From JAYKGU01 sp035285585 (lineage in GTDB: Bacteria > Cyanobacteriota > Cyanobacteriia > CAKZMO01), in NCBI GenBank assembly GCA_035285585.1, contig JAYKGU010000095.1, forward strand, positions 1 through 27,955: 27,955 nt of DNA, written 5' to 3'. Below the pieces are notes generated by a model that was not told where the DNA came from, did not search any database, and saw only the letters and a list, made by a program, of their open reading frames with translations. The position numbers and the translations under genes were made by a program. This document shows, one piece after another, positions 8,491-16,628 of the stretch (its first letter is position 1; each line of letters opens with the position of its first letter).

Positions 8491-9909
8491 GTGCGCCGTT
8501 CCATTACCCACGCCCGACCGCCTTTGGAGTTCATTCCCCCGGACTATAATCCCTTAGTTTTGCGGGGGGTGCGATCGCTCATTCCCTTCTGGCTGCGGTG
8601 GCGGCTGGGTATTGTCCGCATTGAAGATACTCACTCGGAAACCCTGGCCAAGCTGTTTCAGCAGTTCCAGGATGGCAAAGTGCGATTTTTGCTGGCGTTT
8701 CGCCATCCCACCAACTTTGACCCGCTCTGCCTGGTGCAGTACCTCTGGAACCGGCTCCCCCATGTGGCCAGACAGCAGGGGATTGGGGTGAAACAGCCCA
8801 CCCACCTCCATTTCATCTACGACCGGGGCATTCCCCTCTGGGCAGGGCCGCTGGTGGGCTGGGGCATTGCCCACCTGGGGGCAACGCCAATTCGCCGGGG
8901 CTCGCTGGATACGGCGGGGCTACGATCCATTCGTGACCTGTTTGCCAACGGGATGTTTCCCATGGCGGCGGCTCCGGAAGGGGCCACCAACGGCCATAAC
9001 GAAATCGTCAGCCCCATGGAGCCAGGAATTGCCCAGTTTGGCTTTTGGTGCGTTGAAGACCTGCAGAAGGAGCACCGGGACGAGACCGTGCTGCTGGTGC
9101 CCCTGGGCATTCAGTATCGCTACATCGAGGCTCCCTGGCGTTCCCTGGAACGAACCATGAGCCGCATTGAGGTGGCCAGCGGCCTGGTCAGTCCGACGGA
9201 TGCCAAAGCCACGGCCCTGGGACTCCAAAACGGCGTTGACCCCTCCCCAGAACAGGAAACAATCCTTTACCAGCGGCTCTATCGGCTGGGGGAGCATTTT
9301 CTGTCGCTGATGGAGGAGTTTTACGGAAAGTACTACCAGATGGATCTGCGCAAAGCGGTGACGGGGGATGACGCCACAGATCAGCCCAACAGCACCCTGG
9401 CGGCGCGACTGCAGGCGCTCCTGGACGCTGCCCTGACTGTGGCTGAGCAGTCTTTTGGGTTGAAGGCAAAGGGCAGCTTGACGGATCGCTGCCGACGGGT
9501 CGAGCAGGCCGGGTGGGATCGGGTTTACCGCCACGACTTGAAGCAGCCCGACGCTCTATCGCCCGTCAGCCGAGGATTAGCGGATTTGGTGGCAGAAGAG
9601 GCGGATTTGCGGGTCTGGCACATGCGGCTGGTGGAAAACTTTGTCAGCGTCACGGGTAAATACGTCGCCGAAAAGCCCACCGCTGAGCGGTTCGCAGATA
9701 CTATCCTGCTGCTCTGGAAGATGGTGGCTCAGATTAAGGGCAAATCGTCCAGCGATAACCCGAAGCTGGGGACTCGCGTTGCCCATCTCACGGTGGGGGA
9801 GCCGCTGAACGTCACGGAGCGCTGGCCCCTCTACCAGAGCAAACGCCGACAGGCGATCGCCGACCTCACCCAGGATCTGCAAACGGCTATGGAATCCCTG
9901 ATCCTCTAA
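8491..9909 (+). CDS. PlsC-like 1-acylglycerol-3-phosphate acyltransferase family protein
   Basis: The 472-residue protein carries the acyltransferase motifs in order: HPTNFD (HX4D; H72, D77), the GATPIRRGSLD block near 130-140, and PEG (E163, G164) in AAAPEGATNG. These fit the PlsC/LPLAT superfamily, which moves acyl groups onto glycerolipids. The extra 240 residues at the C-terminus are helical and charged, with no membrane segment, and are typical of a larger cyanobacterial subgroup whose acceptor is not known. Translation starts at GTG 8491, supported by AAGAGGA at 8474-8480; the first in-frame ATG falls well after the HX4D motif. There is no long membrane anchor at the N-terminus. Confidence 0.82.
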   Translation: MRRSITHARPPLEFIPPDYNPLVLRGVRSLIPFWLRWRLGIVRIEDTHSETLAKLFQQFQDGKVRFLLAFRHPTNFDPLCLVQYLWNRLPHVARQQGIGVKQPTHLHFIYDRGIPLWAGPLVGWGIAHLGATPIRRGSLDTAGLRSIRDLFANGMFPMAAAPEGATNGHNEIVSPMEPGIAQFGFWCVEDLQKEHRDETVLLVPLGIQYRYIEAPWRSLERTMSRIEVASGLVSPTDAKATALGLQNGVDPSPEQETILYQRLYRLGEHFLSLMEEFYGKYYQMDLRKAVTGDDATDQPNSTLAARLQALLDAALTVAEQSFGLKAKGSLTDRCRRVEQAGWDRVYRHDLKQPDALSPVSRGLADLVAEEADLRVWHMRLVENFVSVTGKYVAEKPTAERFADTILLLWKMVAQIKGKSSSDNPKLGTRVAHLTVGEPLNVTERWPLYQSKRRQAIADLTQDLQTAMESLIL

Positions 9910-10160
9910 ATGTTTCAAATTCTTGCTCTGATTGTTTCGAATTCTAAAGTCCTTCAGACAAAACGTTAAGATTTTAGAGGGCAATCGGCAGCGCGGGTTT
10001 GCTCTCGCCGCTTGCTTTCATCGCTTGCTTTCATCCAAGAAGCTGTAATCGCACCCTAACCTGTGCTCAACGGCTATCCCTTCATGGGGCGGCGATCGCC
10101 CCTCGGACCGCTTGAGATGGGTGGCGATCGCCCCTTCCGCTAGCATCCAACCCAAAAGCC
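9910..10160. promoter_or_regulatory. Intergenic region before the Mrp/ApbC gene
   Basis: This 251-bp stretch holds two short direct repeats: CGCTTGCTTTCAT occurs twice in a row at about 10009-10035, and GGCGATCGCCCCT occurs twice around 10091 and 10124, each containing HIP1. No RNA gene or clear promoter was recognised. Confidence 0.4.
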
Positions 10161-11234
10161 ATGACAGCCAAAACCCTCGACACCACTGCCATTCTGAACG
10201 TCCTCAAGCCGGTTCAAGATCCGGAACTGCAAAAAAGCCTGGTCGAACTCAACATGATCCGTAACGTCCAGGTCGATAACGGCAACGTCAGCTTTACCCT
10301 TGTGCTCACAACACCCGCCTGCCCCCTCCGGGAGTTTATCGTTGAGGACTGCGAAAAAGCGGTTAAAACTCTACCGGGTGTTCAGTCTGTCGAGGTGGAG
10401 GTCACCGCCGAAACCCCCCAGCAAAAGTCCCTGCCCGATCGCCAGGGCATTAATGGCGTCAAAAACATTATTGCCGTTTCCAGCGGCAAGGGCGGCGTCG
10501 GCAAAAGCACCGTGGCGGTCAACATTGCCGTTGCCCTGGCCCATGCTGGAGCGGCTGTGGGCATGATCGATGCCGACATTTACGGCCCCAATACTCCCAC
10601 CATGCTGGGGCTGAGCAGCGCCAAGGTGGCGGTGCAGGAGACGGCCCAGGGGCAGGTGCTGGAACCGGCTTTCAACTATGGCATCAAGCTGGTGTCCATG
10701 GGCTTTCTCATCGATCGCGACCAGCCGGTGATCTGGCGTGGCCCCATGCTCAATGGCATCATTCGCCAGTTCCTCTACCAGGTGCAGTGGGGCGATTTGG
10801 ATTATCTAATTGTCGATATGCCCCCCGGCACCGGGGATGCCCAGTTGACCCTGGCCCAGGCTGTGCCCATGGCGGGGGCCGTGATCGTCACCACGCCACA
10901 AAACGTTTCCCTCGAAGACGCACGGCGGGGCCTCAAGATGTTCCAGCAGCTCAGGGTGCCCGTGCTGGGCATCGTCGAAAATATGAGCTACTTCATTCCC
11001 CCCGATCTGCCCGATCGCCAGTACGACATCTTTGGCTCCGGTGGCGGTCAAAAAACCTCTGAAGAGCTGGATCTGCCCCTGCTGGGCTGCATTCCCCTGG
11101 AAATGGCACTGCGGGAAGGGGGCGATCGCGGCATTCCCATTGTGATCGACCAGCCAGAGTCAGCATCGGCAAAGGCGCTCACGGCGATCGCCCAGCAGGT
11201 GGCCGCTCGCGTATCGGTAGCCGCCCTGGCGTGA
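10161..11234 (+). CDS. Mrp/ApbC/NBP35-family Fe-S cluster carrier ATPase
   Basis: This 357-residue cytoplasmic protein has an N-terminal MIP18/DUF59 domain (about 5-82, with TTPACPLRE around C54) and a ParA-like P-loop ATPase domain. The deviant Walker A motif GKGGVGKST is at 109-117, followed by DADIYGPNTPTMLG, and the Walker B/switch region is DMPPGTGDAQLTLAQ. These are hallmarks of Mrp/ApbC proteins, which deliver iron-sulphur clusters. The position after VENMSYF, where E. coli ApbC has a CxxC that bridges the cluster between two subunits, reads IPPDLPDRQYDIFGSGGG and has no cysteines. I believe this variant is common in cyanobacteria. The gene appears monocistronic. Confidence 0.93.
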   Translation: MTAKTLDTTAILNVLKPVQDPELQKSLVELNMIRNVQVDNGNVSFTLVLTTPACPLREFIVEDCEKAVKTLPGVQSVEVEVTAETPQQKSLPDRQGINGVKNIIAVSSGKGGVGKSTVAVNIAVALAHAGAAVGMIDADIYGPNTPTMLGLSSAKVAVQETAQGQVLEPAFNYGIKLVSMGFLIDRDQPVIWRGPMLNGIIRQFLYQVQWGDLDYLIVDMPPGTGDAQLTLAQAVPMAGAVIVTTPQNVSLEDARRGLKMFQQLRVPVLGIVENMSYFIPPDLPDRQYDIFGSGGGQKTSEELDLPLLGCIPLEMALREGGDRGIPIVIDQPESASAKALTAIAQQVAARVSVAALA

Positions 11235-11275
11235 CGGAGCGCCGGGTCTGGGGTGAGGGGCTTTGCAGCCAGCTG

Positions 11276-11327
11276 ATTTCCGAAAATTAATCCTACCCGA
11301 CGACGTAGGGGCAAAGGGCTATTTGAC
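11276..11327 (+). repeat. Dispersed palindromic repeat, copy 2
   Basis: The segment reads GAAAATTAATCCTACCCGAC, then GACGTA and GGGGCAAAGGGCTATTTGACCC. It matches copy 1 (2920-2971) in order and length, but the palindromic core has changes and it runs straight into a larger inverted repeat. Confidence 0.7.
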
Positions 11328-11330
11328 CCG

Positions 11331-11498
11331 CTAGTGGGTCAAATGGCACGGACATAGCCCTCATCCCCCAGCCCCTTCTCCCAATTTGGGAGAAGGGGAG
11401 CCAGAGCTGACTAATCGCTTCAAAGCCCCTCGCCCTTTTTGGGAGAGGGGTTTGGGGTGAGGGCGCAATGGCTCGGAGCAAAGCAAATGACCCACTAG
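11331..11498. repeat. Composite nested inverted repeat (MITE-like)
   Basis: The ends are inverted copies: CTAGTGGGTCA at 11331-11341 and TGACCCACTAG at 11488-11498. Inside, CCCTCATCCCCCAGCCCC (11358-11375) is an imperfect inverted match to GGGGTTTGGGGTGAGGG (11447-11463). Within those are two hairpins: an 11-bp perfect stem CCCCTTCTCCC/GGGAGAAGGGG (11372-11398) and CCCCTCGCCC/GGGAGAGGGG (11426-11450) with one mismatch. Similar CCCCTCTCCC-type repeats are common in cyanobacterial genomes. No coding capacity is seen. Confidence 0.65.
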
Positions 11499-11533
11499 TA
11501 AATAGGGCGATCGCCGTTTCGTAACACAATCAG

Positions 11534-11569
11534 TAGCAGGGACTCACGGCGGTGAGTCCCTGCTATTTT
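11534..11569 (+). terminator. Perfect 14-bp hairpin with short T-run
   Basis: TAGCAGGGACTCAC (11534-11547) pairs fully with GTGAGTCCCTGCTA (11552-11565) around a GGCG loop, followed by TTTTC. It could end transcription from the Mrp/ApbC gene 300 bp upstream, or be part of a repeat element. Confidence 0.5.
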
Positions 11570-12034
11570 CTGAAAAAAGCCAGGCGAAGGAGAACGGGTG
11601 TCGTCTCAAACATCCGTCCAGCAGTGCTCAGCGCCGCTCCGGAGCGGCAACTATTAGGATCTCTAATTGCTAAACATACAAAATATTCATCGAAAATTCG
11701 CCACATTTATACACAAGCAGTTCAACAAACTTAACAAAAGCAGGGTACTATAGAGCAGAACTAGGTACAAATCCTTATTGACCTGTTCATGCCATGCCGA
11801 TTTCTAGTCTGCTGGGAAAAGCCTTGGGTGGAGTTCAGCCCCTTATCTGATCGTCCGTTCTGGAGGTTCACCCGTCTCCCGGAGCTTTTTCTCTTCGGCT
11901 CCGTTTATGCGCCAAGGTTTTCTAGATTGGTTGTTTCTGGTCGTGATTTTCCTTGCAGATTGGATACGGACCCATCAATCCCTATTTAATTGGCACTCAC
12001 GCCGCGTCTTTTATTCATTTCTGGGAAGGCTCTC

Positions 12035-13645
12035 ATGACGAGTAACCAATTTCCGTGGCTAACTATCCTTACCCTGTTTCCGCTGATCGCCTCCCTGCCC
12101 ATTCCCCTCATCCCCGACAAGCAAGGGAAAACGGTGCGCTGGTATACCCTCGGAGCTGCGATCGCTGAATTCGCCCTCATCATCTATACCTTCTGGCAGC
12201 ACTACGACCTCCACTCCTCCGCACCCCAGCTTGTTGAAACCTATGCCTGGCTTCCCCAGATTGGGCTGAACTGGTCAGTTTCCGTAGACGGTCTTTCCAT
12301 GCCGCTGGTCATCCTCTCCGGGCTGGTTACTACCCTCGCGGTTCTGGCTTCCTGGAAAGTTACCCGCAAGCCCCGCCTCTTCTTCATGCTGCTCCTGGTC
12401 ATGTACGCAGCTCAGATTGGGGTGTTTGTGGCCCAGGATTTCCTCCTGTTTTTCCTGATGTGGGAACTGGAGCTGGTGCCGGTTTACCTCCTGATTTCTA
12501 TCTGGGGTGGTCAGCGCCGCCTGTACGCCGCCACCAAGTTTATTCTCTACACCGCTGGCGGCTCGATCTTCATCCTGCTGGCAGCTCTGGCGATGGCATT
12601 CTACGGGGATACGGTTACCTTCGACCTGCACCAGCTTGGCCTGAAAGACTATTCGCTCTCCTTCGAACTCCTCATCTACTCCGCCCTGCTCATCGCCTTT
12701 GGGGTCAAGCTGCCCATTTTCCCCCTCCACACCTGGCTGCCCGATGCCCACAGCGAAGCGCCCGCTCCCGTCTCCATGATTCTGGCGGGGGTGCTGCTCA
12801 AGATGGCAGGCTACGGTCTGATTCGGATGAATATGGAAATTCTCCCCCATGCCCACGCTTACTTTGCCCCGGTACTGGCAGTGTTGGGTGTGGTTAGCAT
12901 CATCTACGCCTCCCTCACCGCCCTGGCCCAGAACAACCTCAAGCGCCGCATGGCTTACTCTTCCATCGCTCACATGGGGTTTGTGCTGATTGGCGTCTCG
13001 GCTTTCACCCCGCTGGGCGTGAGTGGCGCAGTCCTGCAAATGATTTCCCACGGCCTGATTGCTGCCGTCATCTTCTTCCTCACGGGCGTCATGTACGAGC
13101 GCACCCACACCCTGTCAATGGATGAGATGGGGGGCATGGGTCAGCAAATGCCCAAGACGTTTGCCTTCTTCACAGCCGCTGCTCTGGCTTCCCTGGCCTT
13201 GCCGGGAATGAGTGGCTTCATTGGCGAGGTGACGGTCTTCCTGGGATTCACCTCCAGCGATGCCTACACCACAACGTTCAAAGTGGTGATTGTGCTCCTG
13301 GCTGCCGTTGGCGTGATTCTGGCTCCGCTCTATCTGCTCTCCACCCTGCGCCGCGTGTTCTACGGCACCCAGGAATCTAGCAATCCGCTGCAGGGTCTGT
13401 TCGATATCAACCCCCGTGAAGTGTTCATCACGGCCTGTCTGCTGGTGCCCATCATCGGGATTGGGGTTTATCCCAAGCTGGCAATGCAAACTTATGATGC
13501 CAAAATCGTTCAGGTCGCCAGCCAGGTTTCCGAGTCGCTCCAGGTTGTAGCGGAAAATCCGGTTCGCTTTCATCTGCCGACCGTTAACATCCCTTCGGTG
13601 ATTGGCGTTGAAGCCCATGAACTAGGGAGCGTCCCGAAGCCTTAA
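12035..13645 (+). CDS. ndhD1: NAD(P)H-quinone oxidoreductase subunit D1 (NDH-1 chain 4)
   Basis: This 536-residue thylakoid membrane protein is one of the proton-pumping antiporter-like subunits of cyanobacterial NDH-1, homologous to E. coli NuoM. About 14 hydrophobic segments are visible. Family residues are present: DGLSMP near 85-90, E144 in MWELELVPVYL, K225 in FGVKLPIFP, the loop LHTWLPDAHSEAPAPVSM (231-248) and K256. The D1 type (respiration and cyclic electron flow) is favoured over D3/D4 (CO2 uptake) by the close fit of the N-terminus and of the SIWGG-RRLYAATKFILYTAGG stretch. I chose ATG 12035 because GGAAGG precedes it at 12024-12029 and it matches the family start; an upstream in-frame TTG at 11990 is less likely. 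The gene stands alone here, without ndhF1. Confidence 0.93.
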   Translation: MTSNQFPWLTILTLFPLIASLPIPLIPDKQGKTVRWYTLGAAIAEFALIIYTFWQHYDLHSSAPQLVETYAWLPQIGLNWSVSVDGLSMPLVILSGLVTTLAVLASWKVTRKPRLFFMLLLVMYAAQIGVFVAQDFLLFFLMWELELVPVYLLISIWGGQRRLYAATKFILYTAGGSIFILLAALAMAFYGDTVTFDLHQLGLKDYSLSFELLIYSALLIAFGVKLPIFPLHTWLPDAHSEAPAPVSMILAGVLLKMAGYGLIRMNMEILPHAHAYFAPVLAVLGVVSIIYASLTALAQNNLKRRMAYSSIAHMGFVLIGVSAFTPLGVSGAVLQMISHGLIAAVIFFLTGVMYERTHTLSMDEMGGMGQQMPKTFAFFTAAALASLALPGMSGFIGEVTVFLGFTSSDAYTTTFKVVIVLLAAVGVILAPLYLLSTLRRVFYGTQESSNPLQGLFDINPREVFITACLLVPIIGIGVYPKLAMQTYDAKIVQVASQVSESLQVVAENPVRFHLPTVNIPSVIGVEAHELGSVPKP

Positions 13646-13676
13646 TTACCGATTAACCTTGAATACCTTTTGTCGA

Positions 13677-13705
13677 TGTGTGCGTCCCATGCGGGGGCGC
13701 ACACA
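13677..13705 (+). other. Hairpin 1 downstream of ndhD1
   Basis: TGTGTGCG (13677-13684) pairs with CGCACACA (13698-13705); the 13-nt loop contains CCC/GGG that can extend the stem. No T-run follows. Confidence 0.5.
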
Positions 13706-13734
13706 CCTAAGTAGGTCAGCATAATTAAATTCAT

Positions 13735-13785
13735 GTCAGAAAGCCGGGAGAGTGCCCCGCCGGGGGTCTCCCCCGGTTTTCTGAC
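13735..13785 (+). other. Hairpin 2 downstream of ndhD1 (long imperfect stem)
   Basis: GTCAGAAAGCCGGGAGA on the left and its near-complement TCTCCCCCGGTTTTCTGAC on the right form a stem of about 17 bp with one G-T pair and a two-base bulge, with further C/G pairing inside. A TTTT lies within the right arm, so it is not a plain terminator. Confidence 0.5.
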
Positions 13786-13835
13786 CGTCGGTTTTCAATG
13801 CAGTTCTACTTGAGAAAATAATTTTTTTCAACGAT

Positions 13836-13869
13836 GTAGGCCATACAAACGTATGGCCTGCGTTTTTCT
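13836..13869 (+). terminator. Rho-independent terminator downstream of ndhD1
   Basis: AGGCCATAC (13838-13846) pairs perfectly with GTATGGCCT (13851-13859) around an AAAC loop, followed by GCG and TTTTTCTTT. It is the best terminator in the gap and would end any ndhD1 read-through transcript before the peptidase gene. Confidence 0.8.
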
Positions 13870-14007
13870 TTGTAGCGTGAATGAGCGCAACGATTTTGTG
13901 GCCGTACGCTATGCTGGCGCTAGCAGCCCTCGCTAGCCTTCGTCTATCTCTAGCAAAGCTTTCAGGTAGATTCTCAGTCGGCTGGCACTTTTCGGAGGAA
14001 CTAATCC

Positions 14008-15882
14008 GTGGCCCAACTTCCCCCCCTGATTCCGCGCGAGATTCTGTTCGGCAACCCAGAGCGTACCCGTCCCCAACTCTCCCCAGATGGGCGCTATCTG
14101 GCCTACCTCGCCCCCGACGACAAAAACGTCCTCCAGGTTTGGTTACGCACCATTGGCCAAGTAGACGATCGCCCCCTTACCCAGGACAAAAAGCGGGGTA
14201 TCCGCGCCTACTTCTGGACCTACGACGGTGCCCAGCTCATCTACATGCAGGATGCCGATGGGGATGAGAATTTCCACTGCTATGCCGTCCATGTCGAGTC
14301 TAAGCAGGTGCGCGACCTGACGCCATTTCAGGGGGTGAAGGCCCAGCCCATCGACCTGGATCCCGATTTTCCGGACGAAGTGCTGATGGGGCTGAACCTC
14401 AACAATCCCCAGGTATTTGACGTCTACCGCATTAACCTCAAAACGGGGGCGGTTGAATTTGAGACGCCCAACCCCGGCAATATTGTGAGTTGGACGGCTG
14501 ATCCCCAGTTTCAGATTCGGGTGGCGATCGCCGCAACGCCCGATGGTGGATCAGACCTGCTCTATCGAGATTCTTCAGCAGCCGACTGGCAGGTGCTGCG
14601 CCACTGGAGCGCCGAGGATGAAGGCTATGCCGTGAGCTTTTCAGAAGACGGCCAGACCCTCTACCTGGTGGGCAATCACGATGCCAATGCCGCCCGCCTG
14701 ATTGCCCTCAACCTGGACACGCGCCAGGAAACTGTTATCGCTGCGGATGAGCAATATGATGTGGGCGGCGTCCTCATACACCCCACCCGCCGCACGCTCC
14801 AGGCCGTTTCTTTTTACCGGGATAAACAAGACTGGCTGATTCTAGACGACAGCATCCGGCCAGACTTTGAGGCGATCGCCCAGGTTCAACCCGGCGAAAT
14901 TGCCATTGTCAGTCGAGATCTGGCTGACACCACCTGGCTGGTTGCCTACCTCACGGACGATGGCCCGGTTTACTACCACACCTACGATCGCACCCAGCGC
15001 ACCAGCACCCATCTGTTCAGCAATCAGCCCAAGCTGGAAGGGCTGGCACTCGCCCCCATGCAGCCCGTCTCCCTGGCGGCACGGGACGGCCTTACCCTGC
15101 ACGGCTACCTGACCACCCCCGTGGGGATTGAGGCGCACCGGCTGCCCGCCATCTTGCTGGTACACGGTGGCCCCTGGGCGCGGGATACCTGGGGGTACGA
15201 TCCTGAGGCTCAGTGGCTGGCAAACCGGGGCTATGCGGTTCTCCAGGTCAATTTTCGTGGCTCGACGGGTTACGGCAAGGCATTTCTCAATGCGGGCAAT
15301 CGGGAATGGGCCGCCAGGATGCACGATGACCTGATCGATGCGGTCAACTGGCTAACCCAGCAGGGTATTGCTGACCCGGACCGGGTAGCTATTATGGGCG
15401 GATCCTACGGGGGCTACGCGACCCTGGTGGGTCTCACCTTTACGCCGGAGGTCTTCGCTGCTGGGGTGGACATCGTTGGGCCGAGCAACCTGCTGACGCT
15501 GCTCCAGAGCATTCCGCCCTACTGGGAACCCCTCAAGGCCCAGTTCTACTACCGCGTAGGCAATCTCGACACAGAACCTGACTTCCTCAAGTCGCGATCG
15601 CCCCTCTTTTTTGCCGAGCGTATACAAAAACCCCTGCTCATCGGTCAGGGGGCCAATGACCCCCGGGTCAAGCAGGCCGAGAGTGAGCAAATTGTTGCTG
15701 CCATGCGACAGACCAACAAGCCCGTGGAGTATGTGCTCTATCCGGATGAAGGCCATGGCTTTGCCCGCCCTGAGAATCGGCTTCATTTTTATGCGATCGC
15801 CGAGGAATTTTTAGCCCAGCATGTGGGAGGACGGTGTGAACCCGCTGGCGAGATTCCAGGCAGCTCTGGAATTGTGCAGTGA
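14008..15882 (+). CDS. S9-family prolyl oligopeptidase-like serine peptidase
   Basis: The 624-residue protein has an N-terminal beta-propeller region (about 10-345) with repeated blade-like strands such as LSPDGRYLAYLAP and FSEDGQTLYLVGN, and a C-terminal alpha/beta hydrolase domain. The catalytic triad is visible: S466 in GGSYGGY, D551 in GANDPRV and H583 in DEGHGF; HGGPW (386-390) forms the oxyanion region. This is the layout of S9 acylaminoacyl or dipeptidyl peptidases, which cut short peptides. No signal peptide is seen, so it is probably cytoplasmic. Translation starts at GTG 14008, supported by CGGAGGAA at 13993-14000. The last 17 residues, rich in Gly, Ser and Pro, extend past the usual hydrolase end. 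Confidence 0.92.
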   Translation: MAQLPPLIPREILFGNPERTRPQLSPDGRYLAYLAPDDKNVLQVWLRTIGQVDDRPLTQDKKRGIRAYFWTYDGAQLIYMQDADGDENFHCYAVHVESKQVRDLTPFQGVKAQPIDLDPDFPDEVLMGLNLNNPQVFDVYRINLKTGAVEFETPNPGNIVSWTADPQFQIRVAIAATPDGGSDLLYRDSSAADWQVLRHWSAEDEGYAVSFSEDGQTLYLVGNHDANAARLIALNLDTRQETVIAADEQYDVGGVLIHPTRRTLQAVSFYRDKQDWLILDDSIRPDFEAIAQVQPGEIAIVSRDLADTTWLVAYLTDDGPVYYHTYDRTQRTSTHLFSNQPKLEGLALAPMQPVSLAARDGLTLHGYLTTPVGIEAHRLPAILLVHGGPWARDTWGYDPEAQWLANRGYAVLQVNFRGSTGYGKAFLNAGNREWAARMHDDLIDAVNWLTQQGIADPDRVAIMGGSYGGYATLVGLTFTPEVFAAGVDIVGPSNLLTLLQSIPPYWEPLKAQFYYRVGNLDTEPDFLKSRSPLFFAERIQKPLLIGQGANDPRVKQAESEQIVAAMRQTNKPVEYVLYPDEGHGFARPENRLHFYAIAEEFLAQHVGGRCEPAGEIPGSSGIVQ

Positions 15883-15899
15883 GTCTCACTCCAGACGGA

Positions 15900-15916
15900 G
15901 GAGGGTTACGCCCTCC
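15900..15916 (+). other. Small hairpin after the peptidase gene
   Basis: GGAGGG (15900-15905) and CCCTCC (15911-15916) form a 6-bp stem with a TTACG loop. It lies 17 bp after the stop codon; without a T-run its role as a terminator is doubtful. Confidence 0.35.
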
Positions 15917-16122
15917 CTGATCTAAGCTGTATATATTAAGACAGCCTGAAAGATTGCGTGATTGAGGAGACAGTGGTGCGGCCATAATGCCCACCTGGTG
16001 AAAAATGGCGATCGCCGTCTTCCAACTTGTGCATTACGCTGCATCACGCATTTTGACGGGCACTCTGGCTCTTCGAATGGGTTGATCTCTTCTGCGATTT
16101 GCTGAAGCCCTCAGGAGCTGGC

Positions 16123-16626
16123 ATGAGGCAAGGAGATAGTGGTCTAGTTAACATGAATGGTCTTTTGACAAGAGATTTAATGCGGGAACCGGCTCCGGTT
16201 TTAGTCGCAGACGACAATGAGGAAGATTGGTTTCTCATTCAGAAAGCCTTTGTAAAAAACCGCATTGCTAACCCTTACTACTGGGTCAAAGACGGCAACG
16301 AGCTGCTCGACTTTCTCCATCGCCGGGGAAACTATGCTGACCCCGACCATGCCCCCCGCCCTGGCCTGGTGCTGCTTGATTTGAATATGCCCGGAAAGGA
16401 TGGGCGTACGGCCCTTCAGGAAATTCGTGAACACCCTGATTTACGTCACCTGCCTGTGGTTGCGCTGACGGCTTCTGGGGAGCGCCGCGAAGTAGTTGAA
16501 GCCTATGAGCTGGGTGTCAACTCATTTCTCGTCAAGCCTGACACCTTTGAGCAACTGTCGGAATTGGTGAAATGCCTTAGCCGCTACTGGTTTGAAGTGG
16601 TGCAGTTACCGCCAGAAGAAACGTAA
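16123..16626 (+). CDS. Stand-alone response regulator, Rcp1-like receiver
   Basis: This 167-residue protein is one receiver domain without an output domain. It shows D30-D31 in VADDNEED, phospho-acceptor D86 in LVLLDLNMPGKDG, T116 and K138 in LVKPDTFEQL. The KDGNELLDFLHRRG stretch and spacing match the Rcp1 group, which take phosphate from cyanobacterial phytochrome kinases such as Cph1. No phytochrome gene lies in the window. I prefer ATG 16123 because AGGAG (16113-16117) sits 5 nt upstream; TTG 16099, ATG 16153 and ATG 16180 are in frame, and the receiver fold itself needs only the part from about 16180. A palindromic terminator follows directly. Confidence 0.87.
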   Translation: MRQGDSGLVNMNGLLTRDLMREPAPVLVADDNEEDWFLIQKAFVKNRIANPYYWVKDGNELLDFLHRRGNYADPDHAPRPGLVLLDLNMPGKDGRTALQEIREHPDLRHLPVVALTASGERREVVEAYELGVNSFLVKPDTFEQLSELVKCLSRYWFEVVQLPPEET

Positions 16627-16628
16627 AA

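Larger units (their letters stand above)
11235..12034. other. 800-bp non-coding region before ndhD1
   Basis: The region holds, in order, copy 2 of the dispersed repeat, a composite inverted repeat, a perfect 14-bp hairpin, a 16-bp palindrome (GCCGCTCC/GGAGCGGC at 11633-11648), an AT-rich stretch (11655-11760) that is the likely ndhD1 promoter area with a possible -10 TACTAT at 11746-11751, and a leader with a small stem CGGAGC/GCTCCG (11880-11903). Short open frames here, such as 11789-11989, show no recognisable protein features. Confidence 0.5.
13646..14007. other. Structured intergenic region after ndhD1
   Basis: This 362-bp gap contains three separate stem-loops, listed individually, the last being a good terminator. 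The remaining 138 bp before the peptidase gene hold its promoter area; no -10/-35 pair stands out. A short open frame that overlaps the peptidase start in another frame shows no protein features. Confidence 0.55.

Noticed and set aside
11789..11989. A 66-codon open frame in the ndhD1 leader
   Set aside because: There is no ribosome-binding site or recognisable motif, and its translation looks random; kept only as part of the leader.
12275..13108. A 277-codon open frame on the minus strand
   Set aside because: It lies entirely within ndhD1, which has all family motifs; the antisense translation is low-complexity.
13646..14007. tRNA or other standard RNA gene in the hairpin-rich gap
   Set aside because: The stems are isolated hairpins; no cloverleaf arrangement or T-loop GGTTCGA-type sequence was found.
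13881..14267. A 128-codon open frame overlapping the peptidase start
   Set aside because: It overlaps the S9 peptidase in another frame, with no motif, and the peptidase has a good ribosome-binding site.
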